From Alphaproteobacteria bacterium MarineAlpha5_Bin12 (GTDB lineage: Bacteria; Pseudomonadota; Alphaproteobacteria; HIMB59; GCA-002718135): 64,000 bases of DNA. Below are positions 34,910 through 42,500 of the stretch, one piece after another (within the stretch, counting starts at the first letter, position 1; each line of letters opens with the position of its first letter). The stretch lies in NCBI GenBank assembly GCA_002937855.1, contig PTKS01000006.1, positions 31,404-95,403 of the forward strand, read 5' to 3'. The translations under genes and the position numbers were made by a program. The notes below the pieces were generated by a model. That model was not told the origin of the DNA. It worked only from the letters and a program-made list of their open reading frames with translations, and did not search any database.

Positions 34910-35656
34910 ATGGAAAAAATAATAGAATTAAAAAATGTTACCAAACGATTTGGTGGGATAACAGCACTAAATAAAGCATCGTTGCATGTAGAACAAGGCG
35001 AGGTAGTAGGACTTATAGGAGATAATGGTGCTGGAAAATCTACCTTAATAAAAACACTAGTAGGAGTGTATGGGCCAGATGAAGGAGAAATAATAATTAA
35101 TGGAAAAAAAGTTATTAATTGGAACGCATTAAAAGCAAGAGAATCTGGGATAGAAACAGTTTTTCAAGATAGAGCATTATGCCCTCAACAATCAATAGTT
35201 TGGAATATTTTTATGGGTAAAGAGTTGAAATATCCTTTTGGTTTTGTAAGAGAGAAAGAGCAAATAAATGAAGCAAACAGACTGATTAGAGAGATAGGTT
35301 TCACCTCAAAATTAATCGATGCAGAATCTCCAGTAGGCAACTTATCTGGAGGAGAAAGACAGGGAGTAGCAATTGCTAGAGCAATTTATAATAATGCAGA
35401 ATTAATAATACTTGACGAGCCAACAAACGCTTTATCGCTTAATGAAACTCAAAAAGTTTTTGATTTTGTAAGAAATGTAAAAAAATCAAACAGATCTGTT
35501 TTATTTATCGGGCACAATATTTATCATGTTTACGATATATCTGATCGTTTTGTTATCTTAGATAGAGGTGAAGTAGTGCATCAAATTGATAAGAAAGATA
35601 TTGCAACGCCTGAAGAATTGATGAAAATAATGAAACAAACCGTAGAGGTAAATTAA
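34910..35656 (+). CDS. sugar ABC transporter ATP-binding protein, single-domain (FrcA-like)
   Basis: 248 residues with one complete ABC domain: Walker A GDNGAGKST (37-45), signature LSGGERQGVAIARA, Walker B LIILDEPTNALS and a switch His in FIGHNIYHVYD. RbsA-type ATPases usually carry two fused ABC domains (~500 residues); this half-size form matches FrcA of rhizobial fructose importers, so it probably works as a homodimer. It lies between the binding protein and the permease genes. No good ribosome site precedes the ATG. Confidence 0.88.
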   Translation: MEKIIELKNVTKRFGGITALNKASLHVEQGEVVGLIGDNGAGKSTLIKTLVGVYGPDEGEIIINGKKVINWNALKARESGIETVFQDRALCPQQSIVWNIFMGKELKYPFGFVREKEQINEANRLIREIGFTSKLIDAESPVGNLSGGERQGVAIARAIYNNAELIILDEPTNALSLNETQKVFDFVRNVKKSNRSVLFIGHNIYHVYDISDRFVILDRGEVVHQIDKKDIATPEELMKIMKQTVEVN

Positions 35657-35663
35657 ATATAAT

Positions 35664-36638
35664 ATGTATAAGGAAAAAACTTTTTTAGGAAATCTTTTTC
35701 ATAAAAATGGGAGAGCTATAGGAAGCATGGGTTATTTTACAATATTAATGTTAGTTTTTCTAATTGGAGCTCCAGAGGCTTGGATGAGACCAAATTTACA
35801 TCAATCGGTTTTTGTAATGTTGCCAACACTTATTTTTTTAGTAATCCCATTGGTTTTTTTAGTTGCGTCAGGAGAGATTGATTTATCTTTTGCGTCAACT
35901 TATGCAGTAGCTGCATATATTTTTGCTATAATGGTAAAAGCTGGAATAGATCCTACTCTCGCTATTCTTGCTGGTATTTTAACGGGAGCTGTAATCGGAG
36001 CTATAGTAGGTGCTTTAATAGTTATTTTTCGTTTATCTTCTTTAGTTGCATCTTTGGGCATGCTTTTTCTTTTAAGAGGAATTATTTTGTTATTAACAGA
36101 AAGTAGATCAATTACAATTATGGAAATTGACACTCATTGGACATACTCAGTTCTTGTAGGAAATTTTTATGGATTTCCAATGCAAATTTTTTGGGCAGCA
36201 ATATTTGTAATTTATTGTTATTATTTATTTAGTAAGCACGTTTTTGGAATCCACATACATCACGTTGGTGATAATTCAGTAAGTGCTGAGCAGATGGGAA
36301 TTAATGTAAAGGCTGTAAAAATAAAAGCATTTATGTTTGTAGGTATTGGAGCGGCTATTGGAGGAATCTTTACCACTTTAATTACTTATACTTTTTTTCC
36401 AACGCAAGGATTTGGATATCTATTATTAGCACTTGCAGCAGTTTTTGTAGGCGGCACTCCTTATTGGGGTGGTTTAGGGACAATTGTTGGCGCTGTTTTT
36501 GGAGTTGGAATTATAGCTTATATGGAAATTGGTATTATAGCTATTGGTTGGAGCGGGACTTGGAGACAATTTTTTAATGGTTTAATTATTCTATTAGCTT
36601 TATTAGGTCATAGATTACATGGTGAAAGAGTAAGATAA
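35664..36638 (+). CDS. sugar ABC transporter permease (RbsC/FrcC type)
   Basis: 324 residues with about eight to ten hydrophobic segments. The family pattern is seen in LIFLVIPLVFLVASGEIDLSFAS, LSSLVASLGMLFLLRGI, GDNSVSAEQMGINVKAVKIKAFMFVGIGAAIGGI (in segments) and LAAVFVGGTPYWGGLGTIVGA. It forms a dimeric inner-membrane channel with the ATPase encoded seven bases upstream. It is followed after six bases by the GH4 gene, so uptake and hydrolysis are one transcript. Confidence 0.9.
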   Translation: MYKEKTFLGNLFHKNGRAIGSMGYFTILMLVFLIGAPEAWMRPNLHQSVFVMLPTLIFLVIPLVFLVASGEIDLSFASTYAVAAYIFAIMVKAGIDPTLAILAGILTGAVIGAIVGALIVIFRLSSLVASLGMLFLLRGIILLLTESRSITIMEIDTHWTYSVLVGNFYGFPMQIFWAAIFVIYCYYLFSKHVFGIHIHHVGDNSVSAEQMGINVKAVKIKAFMFVGIGAAIGGIFTTLITYTFFPTQGFGYLLLALAAVFVGGTPYWGGLGTIVGAVFGVGIIAYMEIGIIAIGWSGTWRQFFNGLIILLALLGHRLHGERVR

Positions 36639-36644
36639 TTATCT

Positions 36645-37958
36645 ATGAATAAAATAGTTTTGATAGGAGCAGGAAGTACAAATTTTGGATTGGGAACAAT
36701 AGGAGATATTTTTAAATCAAAAATTCTAAAAGGTTCTACAATAATGTTACATGATATTAATTCTAATACATTAGAAAGAGCAAAAAATATTGCTGAAAAA
36801 TACAAAGATGAACTCAAGTTAAATTTCAAGATAGAAGCAACAACAAATCGGAAAGAGGCTTTAAAAAATGCAAATTATTGTATTATTTCAATTGAAGTTC
36901 ATCCAAGATTTGATTTATGGGATCAAGATTGGAAAGTACCTTTGCAGTATGGTTTCAGACAAGTTTTTGGAGAGAATGGAGGCCCAGGCGGGTTATTTCA
37001 TTCTCTTAGAGTTACTCCTCCAATTATAGAAATATGTGACGACATAAATATTATTTGTCCAGATGCATTTGTATTTAATTATTCAAATCCTATGCAAAGA
37101 GTTTGTCAAACTGTTACTACTAAATATCCAAAAATGAAATTCGTAGGACTATGCCATGAAATAGCTTCAATGGAAAGACATCTCCCAGATATTATGGAAA
37201 CTCCTTTTGATAATATTGAATTTAAAGCAGGAGGATTAAATCATTTTAGTATTTTAGTAGAAGCTAAATATAAGGATACAGGCAAAGATGCTTATCCAAT
37301 CATTAGAAAAAAAATTCCTGATTATTATAAAAATTATACAAATGATCACGAAGTTCAGTCACAAAAACCAGGGGGTGAAAGAGGAGTTTTTTTTGAATTA
37401 TTTAATAGATATAACTATTTACCAATTACAACTGATAGTCACTTAGGGGAGTATATTCAGTGGGCATATAGCGTAGCTGATCATGAAGCAATAATGGATT
37501 TTTACAATAAATATAGAAAACATTGTTTAACATTTTATGAAACTGAAAATTCTTTTAAAGATTATTTTGATTTAAATAAAAAACCAAAGGAAAGAATTAT
37601 TACTATTATTGAAGGAATAATTAACAATTCTAATTATGAAGAAGCAGCAGTAAATATTCCAAATAAAGATTTTATAAAATATTTGCCAAACGGGATTGTT
37701 GTTGAGGTACCAGGAATTATTGGGAATCATGGAGTCAAAGGAGTTAAACTTGATAATTATCCAGCAGATTTTGCATCACTATTAATGAATCAAAGTAGTG
37801 TTATGCGTTTAACAGCTGAAGCTATTCTAGAAAAATCTAAAACAAAAGCTTTAAAAGCATTACTTGCTGATCCTATAGTTGATAATGTAAAATCTGCAGA
37901 AAAAATGTTGAATAATATGATTCAATTACAATATGAACATTTAAGTTATTTAAATTAA
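36645..37958 (+). CDS. glycoside hydrolase family 4 (NAD- and Mn-dependent alpha-glycosidase type)
   Basis: 437 residues. The N-terminal NAD-binding strand is KIVLIGAGSTNFGLG. GH4 features include VFNYSNPM (~143-150), the metal-binding Cys170-His171 (GLCHEIASMER) and Asn199-His200 (GGLNHFSI). GH4 enzymes oxidise the sugar at C3 transiently and cleave alpha- or beta-glycosides. The combination most resembles alpha-galactosidase/alpha-glucosidase members, and there is no signal peptide, so it acts in the cytoplasm on imported glycosides. It follows the permease gene by six bases. Confidence 0.87.
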   Translation: MNKIVLIGAGSTNFGLGTIGDIFKSKILKGSTIMLHDINSNTLERAKNIAEKYKDELKLNFKIEATTNRKEALKNANYCIISIEVHPRFDLWDQDWKVPLQYGFRQVFGENGGPGGLFHSLRVTPPIIEICDDINIICPDAFVFNYSNPMQRVCQTVTTKYPKMKFVGLCHEIASMERHLPDIMETPFDNIEFKAGGLNHFSILVEAKYKDTGKDAYPIIRKKIPDYYKNYTNDHEVQSQKPGGERGVFFELFNRYNYLPITTDSHLGEYIQWAYSVADHEAIMDFYNKYRKHCLTFYETENSFKDYFDLNKKPKERIITIIEGIINNSNYEEAAVNIPNKDFIKYLPNGIVVEVPGIIGNHGVKGVKLDNYPADFASLLMNQSSVMRLTAEAILEKSKTKALKALLADPIVDNVKSAEKMLNNMIQLQYEHLSYLN

Positions 37959-37982
37959 AAATTTAATTTCTTATCAATTAAA

Positions 37983-39344
37983 ATGACAAATATTTTTCCA
38001 AAAAATTTTTTGTGGGGAGCTTCTACTTCAAGTTATCAAATTGAAGGCGGTTCAAGTGAAGATGGGAAAGGTAAAAGTATTTGGGACACTTTTACACATA
38101 CACCTGGAAAAATTAAAAATAATGAAAATGGAGACATAACTGCTAATCATTACCATTTATATAAACAAGATATTTCTTTAATGAAAAAAATTAATCTTCA
38201 TACTTATAGATTTTCTATAGCATGGACGAGAATATTTCCTGAGGGTAGAGGTCAAATAAATTTTAAAGGAGTTGATTTTTATTCAAATCTTATAGATGAA
38301 TTACTTAAAAATAATATTAAACCCTTCATAACACTATATCATTGGGATTTACCACAAAAACTCCAAGATACCGGCGGTTGGTCAAATAGAGATATATCAA
38401 AAATTTTTGCGGATTATACTGAATTATTTGCAAAAAAATTTTCAGATAGATGCGCTATTATATCAACTTTCAATGAGCCCAGCGTTTTTACAATTCATGG
38501 ATATACCGATGGATATATGGCTCCAGGAATTAGAGATAAAGAAATGTATTTGGCTTCAATACACAATGTTAATTTAGCGCACGGACTAGCTTTACAAGCA
38601 ATAAGATCAGTATCATCAAAAGTTAATCTTGGCTGTGTTTTAAATATGCAACCTTCAATACCGTTTTCTGATGAAAAAAATAATATAGAAGCTTCAAAAA
38701 TTCATGATATGTATTGGAACAGGGCATTTGCCAACCCTATGTATTTAGGAAAATATCCAACGAAACTTGAGTCTAAATTATCTAAATATATTAAAAATGG
38801 TGATATGCAGAATATTTACCAAAAAAATGATTATTTTGGTCTAAATCATTATCAGCACATTAGAGTCAAATTTGATAAGAATAATTTATTAGGTATGAGA
38901 AATGCATTTTTTGAAGAAATTCCCTCTAATATACGTAAAGATACTGAAGTTACTTCTATGGGATGGGAAATAGTTCCTAATGCATATTATGATCAAATCA
39001 TGGAATTAAAAAATTTATATGGAGATCCAGAAATATATTTAACTGAAAATGGATGTTCATATACCGATACAATTAATCTTGAGGGAAAAGTACTTGATGA
39101 TAAAAGAATAGAATACTTTAAAAAATATATTTCAGCAGTTAAAAAATCAATAGATGATGGTGCCAAGGTAAGAGGCTATTTTGCTTGGTCTCTTATGGAT
39201 AATTTTGAATGGGCTTTAGGTTTTGAAAAAAGATTTGGCCTTATACACATTGATTTTAAATCACTTAAGCGAACACCAAAGAAATCATATTATTTTTATA
39301 AAAAACTAATTGATTTAAATGCAATACCATCTAAGTCTTTTTAA
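37983..39344 (+). CDS. glycoside hydrolase family 1 (beta-glucosidase type)
   Basis: 453 residues, standard GH1 length. It starts PKNFLWGASTSSYQIEGG, the usual GH1 N-terminus. The acid/base Glu165 is in TFNEPS and the nucleophile Glu355 in YLTENG. The glucose-binding WSLMDNFEWALGFEKRFGL is intact. No signal peptide, so it is cytoplasmic. It would split beta-glucosides or beta-galactosides entering by the neighbouring transporter. GH1 and GH4 side by side imply both anomeric linkages can be used. Confidence 0.95.
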   Translation: MTNIFPKNFLWGASTSSYQIEGGSSEDGKGKSIWDTFTHTPGKIKNNENGDITANHYHLYKQDISLMKKINLHTYRFSIAWTRIFPEGRGQINFKGVDFYSNLIDELLKNNIKPFITLYHWDLPQKLQDTGGWSNRDISKIFADYTELFAKKFSDRCAIISTFNEPSVFTIHGYTDGYMAPGIRDKEMYLASIHNVNLAHGLALQAIRSVSSKVNLGCVLNMQPSIPFSDEKNNIEASKIHDMYWNRAFANPMYLGKYPTKLESKLSKYIKNGDMQNIYQKNDYFGLNHYQHIRVKFDKNNLLGMRNAFFEEIPSNIRKDTEVTSMGWEIVPNAYYDQIMELKNLYGDPEIYLTENGCSYTDTINLEGKVLDDKRIEYFKKYISAVKKSIDDGAKVRGYFAWSLMDNFEWALGFEKRFGLIHIDFKSLKRTPKKSYYFYKKLIDLNAIPSKSF

Positions 39345-39355
39345 AATTAATTTTT

Positions 39356-40348
39356 ATGAATAAAGAAAAAAATATTTTGGTTACAGGTGGGGCGGGTTAC
39401 ATTGGTAGTCACGTAGCGTTATCTTTACTTGATAAAGGCTATAGTGTAACAATTTTAGATAGTCTTATTACCGGAAATGAAAAGATATTACCAAGTAAAG
39501 CAAATTTTATCAAATGCGACATTGCTGATACAAAAATAATATCTAATTTACTAGAGAAAGAAAAATTTGATGCATTAGTACATCTTGCTGCTTTTATTAA
39601 AGTTGAAGAATCAATTGATAAGCCCAAAGAATATTTTGAGAATAATGTTACTAAATCCAAGATTCTATTTGATACATGTTTAAAGTTTGGATTAAATAAT
39701 TTCATTTTTTCTTCAACTGCAGCAGTATATGGCAATTCTAGTGAAGAATTAATAACTGAGGATAGCAAAATTAATCCATTAAATCCTTATGCAGAATCAA
39801 AAATACTTATAGAAGAATATTTAAAAGAAAAATCAAATGATAAAAAATTGAATTATATAATTTTAAGATATTTTAATGTTGCTGGATCTGATCCTCATTA
39901 TAGAAGTGGTTTGATTAGTGATAATCCTACACATTTAATAAAAGTTGCATGTGAAGTTGCATTAGATAAAAGAAAATATATTGAAATTTATGGAAATGAT
40001 TATCCTACTTCTGATGGTACGGCAGTGAGAGATTATATTCATGTATCTGATCTTTCTGAAATTCATTACTTATCAATTAAGCATTTATTATCCTCAAGAA
40101 AGTCAGATATATTGAATTGTGGTTATGGTAATGGATATTCAGTCAAATTTATATTAGATAGTTTGAATACTATTATTAAAAAACCTATAGAAATTAGGAT
40201 TGCTAAAAAAAGAAAGGGAGATGCAGTTTCTTTAGTTGCTGATGTTAGTAAAATTAAAGAAATGTTAAAATGGAAACCAAAATATGATAAAATTGAAGAT
40301 ATTTTAAATAGCGCAGTTATATGGGAAGAAAAGAATTTAAATGAATAA
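39356..40348 (+). CDS. galE: UDP-glucose 4-epimerase
   Basis: 330 residues. Extended SDR features: NAD site GGAGYIGSH (11-19), Ser120 in FIFSSTAAVYG and catalytic Tyr145/Lys149 in NPYAESK. The middle RYFNVAGSDP and SDGTAVRDYIHVSDL motifs are diagnostic of GalE. It interconverts UDP-glucose and UDP-galactose. Its place after two glycosidases suggests galactose-containing substrates, although galactokinase and GalT genes are not in the window. It could also serve envelope sugar synthesis. Confidence 0.93.
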   Translation: MNKEKNILVTGGAGYIGSHVALSLLDKGYSVTILDSLITGNEKILPSKANFIKCDIADTKIISNLLEKEKFDALVHLAAFIKVEESIDKPKEYFENNVTKSKILFDTCLKFGLNNFIFSSTAAVYGNSSEELITEDSKINPLNPYAESKILIEEYLKEKSNDKKLNYIILRYFNVAGSDPHYRSGLISDNPTHLIKVACEVALDKRKYIEIYGNDYPTSDGTAVRDYIHVSDLSEIHYLSIKHLLSSRKSDILNCGYGNGYSVKFILDSLNTIIKKPIEIRIAKKRKGDAVSLVADVSKIKEMLKWKPKYDKIEDILNSAVIWEEKNLNE

Positions 40349-40372
40349 ATACATGTATTAAGATTAATAATA

Positions 40373-41452
40373 ATGAAAATAAAAAAAATAGGAATATTAA
40401 CAAGTGGTGGAGATTGTGGAGGGCTAAACGCTGTAGTTAGGGCTGTTACACGTAGAGCAATAGTTAAATATGATTGGGAAGTATATGGAATCAAAGAAGG
40501 AACTTCAGGTCTTATGTATAGACCATTACAATATGAAAAATTATCTTTAAAAAACTTTTCAGGTAATTTAATTCGTCAAGGAGGCACATTTCTTGGAACT
40601 ACAAACAAGGGCAACCCCTTTAAATATCCAATGCCTAATGGTAGTTTCAAAGATTTTTCAAATGATATTATTGAAGGATATAACAAATTAGAGTTGGATG
40701 CATTTATTGGAATTGGTGGAGATGGATCAATGAAAATATTAAAAAAGTTAGCAGATAAAGGAAATTTAAAATTTGTAGGTATTCCAAAAACAATTGATAA
40801 TGATGTAGATTCAACAGAAATATCAGTTGGTTATGATACAGCAGTAGAAGTTGCAACAAATGCTCTTGACATGCTTCAACCGACTGCAGCTAGTCATAAA
40901 AGATTGATGATACTTGAAGTTATGGGGAGAGATGCCGGTCATATTGCACTTAACGCGGGTATAGCAGGAGGGGCAGATATAATTTTGATCCCAGAAATTA
41001 AATATAGTTTGAAAGGCATTGCAAGACATATTGAAGAAATTAGAAAACAAGGGAGAAACCATGCCCTTATGATTGTTGCTGAAGCTGTCAAAAAAGAAGA
41101 TGGTAAAAAAGCTATGATTAAACATGGCGACGGACAATATAGATTGGGTGGCATAGGATCTTATCTTGCTGATAAAATCTATAAAATGACTAAAACAGAG
41201 GCAAGGGTAACTGTATTAGGGCATGTGCAAAGAGGTTCTCAACCTAGCCCAAGAGACCGTCTTATTGGCAGTGCATTTGGAGTATATGCCGTTGATATGA
41301 TCGCTAATAACAAATTTAATAGAATAGCAGTTTGGCAGAATCGAAGTGTCACTGATGTACACATTAACCAAATAATCAATAAGTCTAAAACAGTTAATCC
41401 AAGCGATCCTTTGATTAAAATCGCACGAGGATTAGGAATATATTTGGGATAA
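40373..41452 (+). CDS. 6-phosphofructokinase (PFK-A family, Gly104/Lys124 type)
   Basis: 359 residues. Features: ILTSGGDCGGLNAVVRA near the N-terminus, GGDGS (115-119), PKTIDND (138-144; catalytic Asp142), MEVMGRDAGHIA-like ILEVMGRDAGH and VLGHVQRGSQPSPRDR. At the donor-specificity sites it has Gly118 (ATP type) but Lys139 where bacterial ATP enzymes have Gly and PPi enzymes have Lys. Plant ATP-PFKs share this Gly/Lys pair, so ATP is my guess. It phosphorylates fructose-6-phosphate and is the last gene of the sugar run. PFK is uncommon in alphaproteobacteria, most of which use Entner-Doudoroff. Confidence 0.92.
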   Translation: MKIKKIGILTSGGDCGGLNAVVRAVTRRAIVKYDWEVYGIKEGTSGLMYRPLQYEKLSLKNFSGNLIRQGGTFLGTTNKGNPFKYPMPNGSFKDFSNDIIEGYNKLELDAFIGIGGDGSMKILKKLADKGNLKFVGIPKTIDNDVDSTEISVGYDTAVEVATNALDMLQPTAASHKRLMILEVMGRDAGHIALNAGIAGGADIILIPEIKYSLKGIARHIEEIRKQGRNHALMIVAEAVKKEDGKKAMIKHGDGQYRLGGIGSYLADKIYKMTKTEARVTVLGHVQRGSQPSPRDRLIGSAFGVYAVDMIANNKFNRIAVWQNRSVTDVHINQIINKSKTVNPSDPLIKIARGLGIYLG

Positions 41453-41464
41453 TTATAATATTTT

Positions 41465-41947
41465 TTAATTTTTCTTTCTAAAATCCCAAGGATTTTCAAA
41501 TTCTCCTACCCATAGTCCACTATTATTTTCTTTAGCAAGGTTTTCTACCTCAACATATTTTTTAGAATAATATCTATATGCTAATGCCCAACCATTTTGG
41601 ACCATCCATTTATTGATATTTAAATTATTAATATAACATTCACCTATATCCCTTTTGTATCTATCTTGGTCTAATATAATACAACTTACTTTTCTCGAAT
41701 TGATTAAGCCAATTAAACTGTTAGTTGATTCTTTTCCACAATCCCATTCATTATTTGAAGTAAAACATTTTTGATTTCTTTCGGGCGCATCAATTCCATG
41801 CAGTCTAATTTTATTTTTTCCTATATGTATTGTATCACCATCAATCACCTTAACATTTCCTTCCACTATTTCTTGGGCTAAAATTGAAAAATTAATTATA
41901 AAAAAAAGAAATAAAAATTTAAAAATCAAGATTTTTTGTTCCATCAA
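41465..41947 (-). CDS. secreted thermonuclease-like (SNase) nuclease
   Basis: 160 residues with a hydrophobic signal (MEQKILIFKFLFLFFIINFSILA). The SNase fold is clear: KVIDGDTIHIG (D36, D38), RLHGIDAPER (R48, D53, E56) and DQDRYKRDIGECYI with the catalytic-type Arg. It likely degrades DNA or RNA in the periplasm or outside, giving phosphate or nucleotides. Its start overlaps the 3' end of soxG by 29 bases (26 if the second ATG is used), so it is translated with the sarcosine operon although no functional link is obvious. Confidence 0.88.
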   Translation of the reverse strand: MMEQKILIFKFLFLFFIINFSILAQEIVEGNVKVIDGDTIHIGKNKIRLHGIDAPERNQKCFTSNNEWDCGKESTNSLIGLINSRKVSCIILDQDRYKRDIGECYINNLNINKWMVQNGWALAYRYYSKKYVEVENLAKENNSGLWVGEFENPWDFRKKN

Positions 41948-42500
41948 CTAAAAGATTGTAAACATAATTTGCGTGAGACCTATTAACGTATAAATCAATT
42001 TCAACAACATTACTATTATTGCGAACTAAAATTATTGGCACTTTAACAAATAAAGTTTGAACAACTGATGAGTCATTTGATAAATTTTTATCTAGATCAA
42101 TAACAAGAAATTTTGCCAAAAGGTTAAAAATTTTTTTACCCCGTATTCTAATTATAGTTCTATTTTCTGATACATCTGTTATAGCTGATTCTTCATGGCT
42201 ATCGCTTTTTTCTAATTTAAGAAATAATTCGTTATTTTTTTTGTCTTCATCTACAATAAGCCATTCATTTGGTCCAAGCCATAGGATTTTTATTTTGCCA
42301 TTGTTTGTATACGTGTTGGATTTTGTAGGTAAAACTGCATCAAGTAACTTACCCTGTAACGTCATAAAGCTTTTATTATTTGAATTGCCTCTTAAGTTTA
42401 TTTTTTGTGCAAAAGCTATTTCTTGAAACTCAATACCACCATATTCTTTTATAGTTTGATCTTTTAATTCAATGACTGCATTTTCTCTATTTAAAATCAT
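41919..42500 (-). CDS. soxG: sarcosine oxidase gamma subunit
   Basis: 193 residues, typical length. The fold is a reduced GcvT-like domain: LGPNEWLIVDEDKKN, ITDVSENRTIIRIRGKKIFNLLAKFLVIDLD and the closing IDLYVNRSHANYVYNLLVDG. It is the last subunit of heterotetrameric sarcosine oxidase (SoxB, D, A, G). The start overlaps the soxA stop by four bases. The subunit has no catalytic residues of its own; it packs against SoxA. Confidence 0.9.
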   Translation of the reverse strand: MILNRENAVIELKDQTIKEYGGIEFQEIAFAQKINLRGNSNNKSFMTLQGKLLDAVLPTKSNTYTNNGKIKILWLGPNEWLIVDEDKKNNELFLKLEKSDSHEESAITDVSENRTIIRIRGKKIFNLLAKFLVIDLDKNLSNDSSVVQTLFVKVPIILVRNNSNVVEIDLYVNRSHANYVYNLLVDGTKNLDF

